Of a stretch of DNA of 64,000 nucleotides, positions 27,511-36,661 are shown in pieces (position 1 is the stretch's first letter; the number at the start of each line of letters is the position of its first letter). Where the stretch lies: contig NZ_JAAIMM010000014.1 of NCBI RefSeq assembly GCF_013300725.1, forward strand, positions 1 through 64,000. Reading direction: 5' to 3'. The notes below the pieces were generated by a model, which was not told the DNA's origin, searched no databases, and saw only the letters and a list, made by a program, of their open reading frames with translations. The stretch comes from Allocoprococcus comes. Its GTDB lineage: Bacteria > Bacillota > Clostridia > Lachnospirales > Lachnospiraceae. Position numbers and translations under genes: made by a program.

Positions 27511-28278
27511 ATGCAATATGCACTGGAACTGAAAAACGTTCATTATGCTTATCATACACTGGAAGGAGAAACCTACGCTCTGAAAGACATCACCTTTTCG
27601 GTCCGCGAAGGAGAATTTATTGCTCTGGTCGGTCCCTCCGGGTGCGGAAAATCCACGCTGCTCCACCTGATTGCGGGTCTTCTCACCCCGGAAAAAGGTC
27701 TCATCAAAATAAACGGCAGCTATCATCCGGACAATACTTCCTGCATCGGCTATATGCTGCAAAAGGATGAATTGCTCGAATGGCGTACCATCTATCAGAA
27801 CGTTCTTCTCGGTCTCGAGATCCAACACGCACTGACCACCCGTTCCCGCGCACTGGCAAGAGCCCTTCTTACACAATACGGTCTGAATGCCTTTGCAAAT
27901 GCAAGACCGTCCGAGCTTTCCGGTGGAATGCGCCAGAGAGCCGCACTGATCCGCACACTGGTCCTGAAGCCGGATATCATGCTTCTGGATGAACCGTTTT
28001 CTGCCCTGGATTATCAGACCCGGTTAAATGTAAGTGATGACATCGGGCAGATTATCAAAAAAGAGAAAAAAACAGCGATCCTTGTCACCCATGACCTTGC
28101 CGAAGCAGTCAGTCTCGCCGACCGGATCCTTGTTCTCACAAGCCGGCCGGCAACCATCGGGCAGACGGTCAATGTTTCCTTTTCTGATCCGGGACTTTCC
28201 CCGCTTGCCCGCCGCAATGCCCCGGAATTTAAGACTTATTTCAATCTGATCTGGAAGGAGCTGAACCCGGATGAATGA
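27511..28278 (+). CDS. ABC transporter ATP-binding protein, SsuB/TauB-like
   Basis: A 255-residue ABC ATPase with Walker A GPSGCGKST near residue 40, the Q-loop MLQKDE, signature LSGGMRQRAALIRT near 135, Walker B MLLDEPFSALD near 155 and switch HDLAEA near 190. The closest resemblance is to the nitrate/taurine/sulfonate importer family. GGAGG precedes the ATG. The permease start overlaps its stop codon (ATGAATGA), so the two are translationally coupled. No substrate-binding protein gene adjoins, so the substrate is unknown. Confidence 0.9.
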   Translation: MQYALELKNVHYAYHTLEGETYALKDITFSVREGEFIALVGPSGCGKSTLLHLIAGLLTPEKGLIKINGSYHPDNTSCIGYMLQKDELLEWRTIYQNVLLGLEIQHALTTRSRALARALLTQYGLNAFANARPSELSGGMRQRAALIRTLVLKPDIMLLDEPFSALDYQTRLNVSDDIGQIIKKEKKTAILVTHDLAEAVSLADRILVLTSRPATIGQTVNVSFSDPGLSPLARRNAPEFKTYFNLIWKELNPDE

Positions 28279-29080
28279 ACTATCTAAAAACCAGCTGCAT
28301 TACCTGAATATGCACCGCCGACATAAACGGATCGTTGCCGTTTCCAGAGTCTCCATCCTGCTTGCCTTTCTCTTCCTTTGGGAATTTGCAGCAAATACAG
28401 GGCTGGTCGACTCTTTCATTTTCAGCAGTCCTTCCCGGATTGCCCTGTGTTTTCTGGAAATGACCGGTGACGGCAGTATTTTCCGTCATATCGGAATAAC
28501 CCTTTACGAAACCCTGGTCAGTTTTATCCTGGTGATCTTCTTCAGCCTTTTTGTCACCGTCCTTCTCTGGCTCTTCCGGAAGCTTTCGGAAATCCTGGAG
28601 CCTTATCTGGTGGTCCTGAACAGCCTGCCAAAATCTGCCCTCGCCCCGCTGCTCATCGTCTGGCTCGGCGCAAACCGCACAACGATCATTATAGCCGGAA
28701 TGTCGGTTGCCATCTTCGGGAGCATCCTGAACCTCTATTCCGAATTTTCCGAAGTAGATCCCGATAAGATCATGCTCATCTATACACTTCACGGAAACCG
28801 GCTTCATGCGCTCACCAAAGTGGTCATTCCAAGCTGTATTCCGGCGATCATCAGCACCATGAAAGTCAATATCGGGCTCTGCCTGGTGGGTGTGATCATC
28901 GGAGAATTTATCGGCGGCAGGGAAGGGCTTGGCTATATGATCATTTATGGAAGCCAGGTCTTCAAGCTCGACTGGCTGCTGATGAGTATCTGTATCCTCT
29001 GCGTGATCGCCATGCTGCTGTACGCACTGATCGGACTGGTTGAAAAATGGTATCTGGGCCGGTGTAAAATTTCCGGATAA
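28271..29080 (+). CDS. ABC transporter permease, SsuC/TauC-like
   Basis: A 269-residue membrane permease of the BPD_transp_1 family, with about six hydrophobic helices and the cytoplasmic EAA-loop region around residues 175-205 (GNRLHALTKVVIPSCIP). It would form the channel of an importer with the ATPase encoded just upstream. A terminator follows (29098-29143). The matching extracellular binding protein is not in the window and may be elsewhere, so the substrate cannot be named. Confidence 0.88.
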   Translation: MNELSKNQLHYLNMHRRHKRIVAVSRVSILLAFLFLWEFAANTGLVDSFIFSSPSRIALCFLEMTGDGSIFRHIGITLYETLVSFILVIFFSLFVTVLLWLFRKLSEILEPYLVVLNSLPKSALAPLLIVWLGANRTTIIIAGMSVAIFGSILNLYSEFSEVDPDKIMLIYTLHGNRLHALTKVVIPSCIPAIISTMKVNIGLCLVGVIIGEFIGGREGLGYMIIYGSQVFKLDWLLMSICILCVIAMLLYALIGLVEKWYLGRCKISG

Positions 29081-29097
29081 TCTTGCCCGAATCATAA

Positions 29098-29143
29098 TGG
29101 AGCAGTAACCACCGGATTTTCTCCGTGGTACTGCTCCACTTTT
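29098..29143 (+). terminator. Terminator after the ABC permease
   Basis: TGGAGCAGT plus ACCAC pairs with GTGG plus TACTGCTCCA around a short loop, followed by CTTTTCTGTT on the plus strand. It also faces the end of the converging pilus operon and may stop that too. Confidence 0.85.
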
Positions 29144-29168
29144 CTGTTATGATTTTCCGGCCCCGTCC

Positions 29169-30239
29169 TTACAGATACTGCTGGATCTCCGCCTTATTAT
29201 TCGTATAGGCAAGCGCATTTTCTCTGGAAATATAGCCCTGCTTTACCAATCTTGACAGATCCATATTCAGGGTATGCATCGCTGCATTTCCGCTGACCTG
29301 CATGATACTTCCGATCTGATGTGTCTTTCCCTCTCTGACCAGATTCAGGATCGCATCCGTACCGGTCAGAAGCTCTGTCGCCGCCACACGCGCCATACCG
29401 CCCTCACACGGGATCAGGCACTGGCTGATGATCCCCTTTAAGGTCCCGGCAAGCTGGATGCGCACCTGATTCTGTCCACTGGTCGGGCAGGCATCAATGA
29501 TACGTTCTACCGTCTGCGTCGCACCGGTCGTATGCAGTGTTGAAAGCACCAGATGTCCTGTCTCTGCTGCAAGAAGTGCTGCCTGGATCGTCTCATAATC
29601 ACGCATCTCTCCCACCAGGATCACATCCGGATCTTCACGGAGTGCACTGCGAAGTGCCGCTGCAAAGCTTTCCACATCTTCTCCGACTTCCCTCTGATGG
29701 ATCAGGGACTTTTTATTCTCATAGACATACTCAACCGGATCTTCAATTGTAATAATATGGCGGTCACTGACCTGGTTCATATGCTCGATCATTGCCGCAA
29801 GTGTGGTTGATTTTCCACTTCCGGTCGGTCCTGTCACCAGGATCAGACCGCGCGGCTCTTCTGCCAGCTGATAAAGAAGCGTTGGCATCTTCAGTTCTTC
29901 CAGCGACGGAATATGCGCGTTCAGAAGACGGATCGTTGCCGCCATCTTCTTCTGCTGACGAAACACATTGACTCTCTGGCGATGACCATCTGAAGTACGG
30001 ATCGCAAAATCCGCATCCTTTCCCGTATCAAACAGTTTTCTCTGACGCTCACTTAAAATGTCCGTCAGCATCTCTGCCATTTCTTCTGACGGTATCTGTG
30101 TCTCTGCCTGGATCAGGCGTCCGTTGACACGGTACCAGATCGGCATTCCTTCCGAAAGATGGATGTCCGAAGCTTTTTTTTCTCTTGCCTCACGGATGAT
30201 CGTATCTATTTTTTCCTGACTGCTTCCAAGCTGTGACAT
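29169..30239 (-). CDS. pilT: Type IV pilus retraction ATPase PilT
   Basis: Hexameric ATPase that powers pilus retraction (twitching). The 356-residue protein has DIHLSEGMPIWYRVNG at the N-terminus, Walker A GPTGSGKST near residue 135, IEDPVEY, the His box STLHTTGATQT near 230, and AILNLVREGKTHQI near 290, a variant of the PilT-specific motif. GGAGG lies before the ATG. It is the last gene of the pilus operon; its presence says the pili retract rather than being a static secretion pseudopilus. Confidence 0.94.
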   Translation of the reverse strand: MSQLGSSQEKIDTIIREAREKKASDIHLSEGMPIWYRVNGRLIQAETQIPSEEMAEMLTDILSERQRKLFDTGKDADFAIRTSDGHRQRVNVFRQQKKMAATIRLLNAHIPSLEELKMPTLLYQLAEEPRGLILVTGPTGSGKSTTLAAMIEHMNQVSDRHIITIEDPVEYVYENKKSLIHQREVGEDVESFAAALRSALREDPDVILVGEMRDYETIQAALLAAETGHLVLSTLHTTGATQTVERIIDACPTSGQNQVRIQLAGTLKGIISQCLIPCEGGMARVAATELLTGTDAILNLVREGKTHQIGSIMQVSGNAAMHTLNMDLSRLVKQGYISRENALAYTNNKAEIQQYL

Positions 30240-30286
30240 TTCTTCTTTCCTCCATCTTCTCCGTTCTGCTAAAAAGCAGAACCGCT

Positions 30287-31957
30287 TTATTCGTAACTGA
30301 TCTTGAGCAGCTCTTCCGGCGTTGTCTTCCCTTCCTTCACAAGGATCAGTCCACTTTCCTTCAGCGTCCGCATATGCTGCACTTCTCTTGCATATCGTGT
30401 GATCTCTTCGATCGATGTATGATTGATGATCATCCGCCGGATATCATTGTTGATCGCAAGGATCTCATGAACTGCAACCCGACCTTTATATCCGGTGTTA
30501 TTACACTTGGTACATCCGGTTCCCCTTGTGACCACACGCACATCCTCTCCAAGGAAAAGACGTTCCTGTTCGGTTGTCTCCATCTGTCTTGCACAGTGCG
30601 GGCACACTTTTCTAACCAGTCTCTGTGCCACAAGTCCGACAAGAGAATTGGCAACCAGATACGTCTCCACGCCCATGTCTTCCAGACGGACAATACTGGA
30701 TACCGCATCATTGGTATGAAGGGTACTTAAAACCATATGTCCTGTGATCGCAGCCCGGACCGATGTTCCGGCAGTCTCACCGTCACGAGTCTCTCCGACC
30801 ATGATGATATCCGGATCCTGACGCATCAGGGCACGTAGTCCTACATCAAAGGTCAGACCGGCTACCGGATTAACCTGTGTCTGGTTGATATCCGGCAGGT
30901 TCTTTTCCACCGGATCCTCAATCGTGGAAATATTAACATGTCTTCCGGACAGATACTCCAGAACCATATAAAGTGTCGTTGATTTTCCACTTCCGGTCGG
31001 TCCCGTAATATAAATAATTCCATTCGGATAATTCAGCATCGGCAAAAACTGATTATAACTGAAATCATCCATTCCAAAATGATCCGCATGCTCCATATGT
31101 CCGGTTGCTGCCATGATACGCAGAACCGCTTTTTCCCCAAACACTGTCGGCAAAACGGAAACACGGATATTGACAAAACTGTCATTGATCTTAACACGGA
31201 AATGTCCGTCCTGCGGGATTCTCTTCTCTGCGATATCCAAATTGGACAGGATTTTGATACGGGCGATCAATGGTGCATGAATATTTCTCTGGATCGTGAC
31301 ATATTCCATGATCACACCGTCGATACGCATACGGACTTTTGTCTCTTTTTCAAATGGTTCAATATGAATATCACTCGCCTCGGTTTTGATCGCACGCTCG
31401 ATCAGTGAATTTAAAAGCCGGATGATCGGTGCCTCATCATTGGAATCATCCAGATCTTCGATCTCCAGTTCCTCCGTTGTCGCAAATCCCACATTCGCCT
31501 GCTCTGCCGCATTCCGCGCATTGACTTCCGCATAATAGTAGGAAATCGCCTTACGCAGCGGTACTTCCTCACTCAAATAAATCTCCAGCTGACACCCGGT
31601 CTGCTGCTTGACTTCTTCCAGTGCGAAATAATTTAGTGGATCATTCGTGACAAGTCCCAGTACTTTTCCTTTCAGACTGACCGGAAGGAAAAGATTTTTT
31701 TCCGCAAGCTCTCTCGAAATCATCCCTACTGCCTGCAGATTGACCTGGATCTGTGATACTTCTACAATTTCCAGGTTCAGTCTGTTCGCCAGTGCTTCAA
31801 GTACCTGATTTTCCGTGACAAATCCCAGTTCCATCAGAATCTGTCCAACTCGCATCTCTCTATGTTCTTTCTGATAGGCAAGTGCCTGTGACATCTGCTC
31901 TCCGGTCACATAACCCTTTTCTTCCAGGATCTCTCCGATTCTCAGATTCTTTTTCAC
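30287..31957 (-). CDS. pilB: Type IV pilus assembly ATPase PilB
   Basis: Drives pilus extension on the cytoplasmic side of the platform. The 556-residue protein has an N-terminal GspE/PilB MshEN domain (about residues 1-150), Walker A GPTGSGKST near 320, Walker B DIIMVGETRD near 385, HTNDA near 418, and a tetracysteine zinc site CPHC plus CTKC near 450-485. The start is GTG at 31957. It follows pilO by six bases and precedes pilT. Confidence 0.95.
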   Translation of the reverse strand: MKKNLRIGEILEEKGYVTGEQMSQALAYQKEHREMRVGQILMELGFVTENQVLEALANRLNLEIVEVSQIQVNLQAVGMISRELAEKNLFLPVSLKGKVLGLVTNDPLNYFALEEVKQQTGCQLEIYLSEEVPLRKAISYYYAEVNARNAAEQANVGFATTEELEIEDLDDSNDEAPIIRLLNSLIERAIKTEASDIHIEPFEKETKVRMRIDGVIMEYVTIQRNIHAPLIARIKILSNLDIAEKRIPQDGHFRVKINDSFVNIRVSVLPTVFGEKAVLRIMAATGHMEHADHFGMDDFSYNQFLPMLNYPNGIIYITGPTGSGKSTTLYMVLEYLSGRHVNISTIEDPVEKNLPDINQTQVNPVAGLTFDVGLRALMRQDPDIIMVGETRDGETAGTSVRAAITGHMVLSTLHTNDAVSSIVRLEDMGVETYLVANSLVGLVAQRLVRKVCPHCARQMETTEQERLFLGEDVRVVTRGTGCTKCNNTGYKGRVAVHEILAINNDIRRMIINHTSIEEITRYAREVQHMRTLKESGLILVKEGKTTPEELLKISYE

Positions 31958-31963
31958 GTTCGC

Positions 31964-32641
31964 TTACTCTCCTTTAGTATTACTAAGTTCTCCACAGGTG
32001 TATACAGCCAGTACACAATTACAGTTCATCTGCTCTGTCTTCTGCAGGCTGCTGTCCACATAAATGCCGGACTGCATATCAAAAGAACGCACCTGAATTC
32101 CCGGATAGTTCTTCGCAATATCATCCAGAAGTTCCCGGATCTGCGCTTCCTGTCCCTGCAGAGTGATCGTAACCGTTGTCGTATTCACATACTGAACATA
32201 CGGAAGTGTACTCTGCGACTCTTCTGTCGAAGAATCTTCTGAAGAATCATCTGAAGCCTCAGAAAGCTGATATGCCGCCGGAACACCTGCCACCGGATCT
32301 TCAATATTCAAATACACCGGAAACAGATCGTGTTTCAGTGCAAGCCCCGTAATCAGGGAATCGACCTCCCGGTTTTCCATCAGGTCATAAAAACCTTCCT
32401 GTGCTTTTTCCAGATTTTCTTTCTGCGTCGCGATTTCCTTCTCCGTCGATGCCTTACTGCTGATCGTATACTGCATTTCCTGCTTCTCGATCGTCAGGTC
32501 GTCTTTTTTTGCCACCAGCTCCTGATGTTTTTCCATTCCCGGAAAGATCAGAAAACGCGCCATGAAAAAGAGGATCAATACACAGGCAAGCACCTTTAAA
32601 AGGACCACGTCACCTGGTTTTAATTCCATATCGATTTTCAC
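31964..32641 (-). CDS. pilO: PilO-like pilus alignment protein
   Basis: A 225-residue bitopic protein: short cytoplasmic N-terminus, transmembrane helix at about residues 13-32, then a coiled coil (about 38-95) and a small ferredoxin-like C-terminal domain with a Ser/Glu/Asp-rich insertion near 130-145. This is the architecture of PilO, which links the PilMN platform to the pilus channel. Its start overlaps the end of the PilM-PilN gene by four bases. Sequence identity in this family is low, so the call rests on architecture and position. Confidence 0.75.
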   Translation of the reverse strand: MKIDMELKPGDVVLLKVLACVLILFFMARFLIFPGMEKHQELVAKKDDLTIEKQEMQYTISSKASTEKEIATQKENLEKAQEGFYDLMENREVDSLITGLALKHDLFPVYLNIEDPVAGVPAAYQLSEASDDSSEDSSTEESQSTLPYVQYVNTTTVTITLQGQEAQIRELLDDIAKNYPGIQVRSFDMQSGIYVDSSLQKTEQMNCNCVLAVYTCGELSNTKGE

Positions 32642-34065
32642 TGATCCTCACCTCCTGTCTCTGCTCCCTTTAACACACAGGAAAGCATCAGCGAATATTC
32701 TCCGTCATCGTACGAATATCCACTGTAATTTACCGTTGAAAACAGCCCTGTCTCGGAAAGTTTTCTTACATATGCCGGAATATCAATAACCGCCGAGCTG
32801 ACCGCATTAAATGTAAGCTCTCCCGTCTCGGAATCCATCGTCTTAATCTGGACTGTCATGGCGCTTCCGCCCACATCCACGATCTTCACGATCATCTCCG
32901 CATCCAGATCCGGATAGGTTGCCAGATTGGATTTCGTCTGTTCGACCTGATTCTGTATGGAATCCAGCCGGTCGCTCTCTTCCCGGACCGCATTTGCTTC
33001 CTGATATTCGCTCTGGATCTGTGGATCGTTGATCCAGTCTTCCATTTTCTCAATCTTGTGAGATTCTGCATAATTCCAGACCATCACTGCGATCAAGGCC
33101 ACAAGGCATATACCAAACGTAATCGCCGGAAACATCAGATGCTTTGCAAGACTTTCTTTTTTCGTTACACCAGCCGTGCCCTCTCCTTTCCAGACCTTGT
33201 TTAAATTGATCTCTTTTTGCCTGGTACTGATCATGGCACCAATGCAGATCAGCCAGTCATCCACATTTTCTGGAGGGGCAAAATCAAATTCTGCATCCAA
33301 CGGTTCTACTTCCAGATTCATCGCATGGATTCCGTCCTCACTGACTTCAAAATCATCCGTACTGCATCCGGCGTAAAATACTTTTGTGATCGGCACATCA
33401 GATTTTGTGGTGGAGTAGAACTGCAAAATACCGGAAATATTCCGCACGATCTCCGTACCAAAATCCAGAGTTCCTCTCTCACTGAAGATACGGCTTCTTG
33501 TAGAATACAGATACTGGCCTTCCCGGAACAGAATACTCGTCACACTTCCTTCTTCAAACAGGAGAACGATCTCAGTATCATTCTGGTAGGATTTCAACTG
33601 TCCCAGTGTATTCAGATAACACTCCATCGGGACAGAAATCCACTGAACCGAAATCCCGACCTCTTTTGTCAGCTCCCGGATCTTTTTCAGGACATCCTCT
33701 TCCGCGCCTCCGCAGCACAGACAGATTCCTTTCTTTCTGTCTGCTTTGATCACCGCATAATCCTGTACCCAGTCACTGCCATTTTCCGCCATGACATTCT
33801 CCGCAAGCCTGGTAAGCTGTCTTCCCCTGGCATAAGGAATCTGCGTTACTCTGGCAGATGAGTAGGATGTCGGAAGCACCAGTCTCACCTGGGATGGGTT
33901 GTGTTTCTTTTTATATTTATCCAATGCCTCTTTCCACTGTTCAAAAGGATCTCCAAATACATCGATCGGTATCCGTTCTACCTTCTGGATCTTTGGTGAT
34001 TTGCCTGCCTTTCCTTCAGCAGCAAGAATACATTCATCCTGCAAAATGATGACGGTATCGCTCAT
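32638..34065 (-). CDS. PilM-PilN fusion protein
   Basis: A 475-residue protein with two parts. Residues 1 to about 300 look like the actin-like cytoplasmic PilM, including ILFREGQYLYSTRSR and VFYAGCS. A linker leads to a transmembrane helix at about 323-345, a coiled coil, and a compact domain (about 385-475), which is the layout of PilN. In most type IV pilus loci these are separate genes; here one polypeptide joins the cytoplasmic ring and its membrane partner. There is no sign of a sequencing frameshift, as the frame runs through. Confidence 0.75.
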   Translation of the reverse strand: MSDTVIILQDECILAAEGKAGKSPKIQKVERIPIDVFGDPFEQWKEALDKYKKKHNPSQVRLVLPTSYSSARVTQIPYARGRQLTRLAENVMAENGSDWVQDYAVIKADRKKGICLCCGGAEEDVLKKIRELTKEVGISVQWISVPMECYLNTLGQLKSYQNDTEIVLLFEEGSVTSILFREGQYLYSTRSRIFSERGTLDFGTEIVRNISGILQFYSTTKSDVPITKVFYAGCSTDDFEVSEDGIHAMNLEVEPLDAEFDFAPPENVDDWLICIGAMISTRQKEINLNKVWKGEGTAGVTKKESLAKHLMFPAITFGICLVALIAVMVWNYAESHKIEKMEDWINDPQIQSEYQEANAVREESDRLDSIQNQVEQTKSNLATYPDLDAEMIVKIVDVGGSAMTVQIKTMDSETGELTFNAVSSAVIDIPAYVRKLSETGLFSTVNYSGYSYDDGEYSLMLSCVLKGAETGGEDQ

Positions 34066-34110
34066 CTTGTTCCTCCTTTGTATCTAAACTCAGCTTCCTG
34101 TAATCACCTG

Positions 34111-35304
34111 CTATGCATTTTCAATTGCTGCATAAGACTGATAGATTGGAAGCATGACTGCAATCATAATAAATCCGACGATCAGCGCCATGAAAATGAT
34201 CAGGATCGGTTCCAGTAATGTAACCATCTGCTTTGTCGCCTGCTCTGCCTCTTCTTCCATGGACACGGCAATCGAATCCAGCATCACATCCAGCCGTCCA
34301 CTTTCCTCACCGACCAGGATCGTACTGGCAAGTTTTTTCATCAGTCCATCCACCTGCCTGAGTGCCCGTGAAAGCGGCACACCACTCCGGACCTCGGTCA
34401 CAACTTCTTCAAACTGTTTCTCGATATAGACATTGCCGATCGTTTTCCCGGCAACACTGATTGCAAGTGCAATCGGCATACCACTGGAATACAGACTGCT
34501 TAAAGTACGGGCAAAACGTGCCGTATAGATAACTTTGAAAAGTTTTCCAAATATCGGAAGATGAACCTTCCGGTAATCGATTTGATGTCGGACTGCCGGG
34601 ATTCCCATAATAATCCGGACCAGTGCAAAAGCAATCACTACGATCAGGATCGCAAGATACCATTTCTTTGTCAGGAAATCAGAAGCTGCGATCAGAACGG
34701 TCGTCACCCACGGAAGGCTGTCCATCTGATCAAACAAAGACTGGAACTGTGGCAGAATAAAGGTAACGATCAAAATTGCGATCGCCACACACAGCACCAG
34801 AAGAATGCAAGGATAAGTCATTGTAGAGCGAACCTGCTGTGTCAGCTTATATTCTTTTTCATACTGCACGGCAAGACGGTCTGTCACCTGATCAAGATTT
34901 CCGCTTCCCTCCCCTGACCGGAGCATTCCGATCATCAGATCCGGGAAGCATTGTTTGGACTCCATCGCCTCAGAAAGAGGAACCCCTTTTCTCAGATCCT
35001 GAAGTACATCTTTATAGATCTCCTTTTCTTTTGGATCCAGTCCTTCCTGGTCCACCAGAATATCCATAGCACGCACAAGGCTGACACCAGATGCCAGAAG
35101 CGTAGAAAGCTCCCGGCAAAATGCTGCCAGCTGTTTTGCCTTTAATTTCTTATATCCTTTTACTTTTGTCAGGTTCTTCGATTCTACCAGAAACAGCTCC
35201 TGTTCCCGAAGCTGCTGGATCAGTGCCGCCTCTGAAGTCGCCTCTGTCGTTCCTCTGTAGGTTTTTCCGCCCATGTCTTTTGCGACATATCGAAATTTCG
35301 CCAT
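34111..35304 (-). CDS. pilC: Type IV pilus inner-membrane platform protein PilC
   Basis: Core membrane protein on which pilins are assembled. The roughly 397-residue protein has two GspF/PilC repeats (about 60-185 and 265-385), each with a cytoplasmic helical bundle and membrane helices; LSTLLASGVSLVRAMDIL and LSSLYSSGMPIALAISVAG mark the two halves. I start at 35304 because the family begins M-x-x-F-x-Y-x-A-K-D there; the GGAGG is unusually close to this ATG, so a start further upstream is possible. Confidence 0.92.
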   Translation of the reverse strand: MAKFRYVAKDMGGKTYRGTTEATSEAALIQQLREQELFLVESKNLTKVKGYKKLKAKQLAAFCRELSTLLASGVSLVRAMDILVDQEGLDPKEKEIYKDVLQDLRKGVPLSEAMESKQCFPDLMIGMLRSGEGSGNLDQVTDRLAVQYEKEYKLTQQVRSTMTYPCILLVLCVAIAILIVTFILPQFQSLFDQMDSLPWVTTVLIAASDFLTKKWYLAILIVVIAFALVRIIMGIPAVRHQIDYRKVHLPIFGKLFKVIYTARFARTLSSLYSSGMPIALAISVAGKTIGNVYIEKQFEEVVTEVRSGVPLSRALRQVDGLMKKLASTILVGEESGRLDVMLDSIAVSMEEEAEQATKQMVTLLEPILIIFMALIVGFIMIAVMLPIYQSYAAIENA

Positions 35305-35389
35305 CCTCCACAAATCCTCTCTTCTGTCTAACATCAAACCATGTCATTTTCACATGATGGATCTTCTATTTCACTTCTTTGCAGTTCCT

Positions 35390-36172
35390 CTACAGAAAAT
35401 GCAGATACCACGCTGCAATCTGATCTCCCCAGAAAACGGCTGCTGCAAGTCCCAGTGCAAGAAATGGTCCAAATGCAAACTGGTCTTTCTTCTCAAGCTT
35501 CTTTCCGGCAAGCATCACCGCCGCATAACCGCCTCCGGTTACAATTCCGATAAACATCGCGCACACGGTAGATGCCGTGCCAAGAAGCAGTCCGCTTGCT
35601 GCCATCAGCTTGATATCTCCGCCCCCGAATGCTCCCGGGATCACCAGTGCCAGGATCAGCATCGGTACGGAAATGATCAGAGCACCGATCAATCTTGTCA
35701 CAATTCCCCGCTCCGGATAAAGCAGGAAATCAAAAACTGCAAGTATCAAAATCATAATATGAAATCTATCATAAATCATCTGTGTATCCCAGTCAATCAG
35801 GGCTACCACAAGTAATATTCCTAAATATGCAAAAATCACTGCGCCTCTTGGCGATATTACGCCTGATCTGCCGCAGCCATATCTGGTCACGCAGCCGATA
35901 AAAGCTGCTCCACCTGTAAGTTCTGTCCAAAAACATCTTAAAGGGATCCGCTCCCCACATCCTCTGCACTTTCCGCCCAGACACAGAAAACTCACACACG
36001 GGATCAGTTCCCATGCAGTCAGTTCTCTGCCACAGCCTGTACAGTGGCTTCTCCCGCGTACTACATTTTCCCCACGGGGTAACCGATCGATCACGACCGT
36101 TAAAAAACTAAAGATACAGGCTCCGAAAAAGAACCGTATCATCCATAAAATTCCTTCTAAAACTACTAACAT
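35390..36172 (-). CDS. pilD: Prepilin peptidase / N-methyltransferase PilD
   Basis: Cleaves prepilins after glycine and methylates the new N-terminus. The 260-residue membrane protein has two CxxC pairs (SHCTGCGREL and GKCRGCGERI) of the zinc-binding methyltransferase loop, the first catalytic aspartate in LIDWDTQMIYDRF near residue 125, and the second in GGGDIKLM near 190. About seven hydrophobic helices are visible. It follows the 36174-36623 gene by one base and precedes pilC. Substrates in this window are PilA, two minor pilins and the giant prepilin. Confidence 0.94.
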   Translation of the reverse strand: MLVVLEGILWMIRFFFGACIFSFLTVVIDRLPRGENVVRGRSHCTGCGRELTAWELIPCVSFLCLGGKCRGCGERIPLRCFWTELTGGAAFIGCVTRYGCGRSGVISPRGAVIFAYLGILLVVALIDWDTQMIYDRFHIMILILAVFDFLLYPERGIVTRLIGALIISVPMLILALVIPGAFGGGDIKLMAASGLLLGTASTVCAMFIGIVTGGGYAAVMLAGKKLEKKDQFAFGPFLALGLAAAVFWGDQIAAWYLHFL

Positions 36173-36173
36173 C

Positions 36174-36623
36174 TCAATCTCCGGTATCGATCATGGTCTC
36201 TTCATGATACACCTTATATGGTGAAGGATCGTCTGCCTGATAACAGACAGTATATTCCCCTTCTTGATAAAGAAACCGAAGGACCTGATAACCGGTCTCA
36301 TCGGTCTGTAATACCCAGAAATCTCCGGGTGCTTTACTGAGTTTAATGATTTCATCATATAAACCGTCGGCGACACCTCCCTTATGGGAAGTGTCACCGA
36401 ATGGTCCATTACTGCCATACGCCTCAGTCCCGATTACCTGGAATGCTACCCGCACCGATTTTGCATTTCCCAAAGCCACCTGGGAGTCTGCCCGATAAAT
36501 CAACCGGAGCACCCCAGGTATAATGAGGACGATCGTAAGCAGAAGAATAAGTAAAACGTTAAGTGCCGACCTTATCCAACGGTATTTAGTTTTGGGTGGT
36601 TGGGTTGAGTTGGGGGTTGGCAT
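36174..36623 (-). CDS. Pilin-like membrane protein without a prepilin cleavage site
   Basis: A 149-residue protein with one N-terminal hydrophobic helix (about 19-42), then ADSQVALGNAKSVRVAFQ, which reads like the amphipathic helix that follows the pilin transmembrane segment, and a small globular C-terminal domain. The G-F-T-x-x-E type cleavage motif is absent, so PilD should not process it. Position between pilA and pilD suggests a role in pilus assembly or a non-polymerising minor subunit. I do not recognise a named family. Confidence 0.6.
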   Translation of the reverse strand: MPTPNSTQPPKTKYRWIRSALNVLLILLLTIVLIIPGVLRLIYRADSQVALGNAKSVRVAFQVIGTEAYGSNGPFGDTSHKGGVADGLYDEIIKLSKAPGDFWVLQTDETGYQVLRFLYQEGEYTVCYQADDPSPYKVYHEETMIDTGD

Positions 36624-36661
36624 GAAAATATACCTCTTTAAATTTTAATAAAATTTGTCAA

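Noticed and set aside
28280-29095. 271-codon open frame antisense to the ABC permease
   Set aside because: Its product is low-complexity and His/Asp-rich, as expected from the complement of hydrophobic codons; the permease on the other strand has clear family features.
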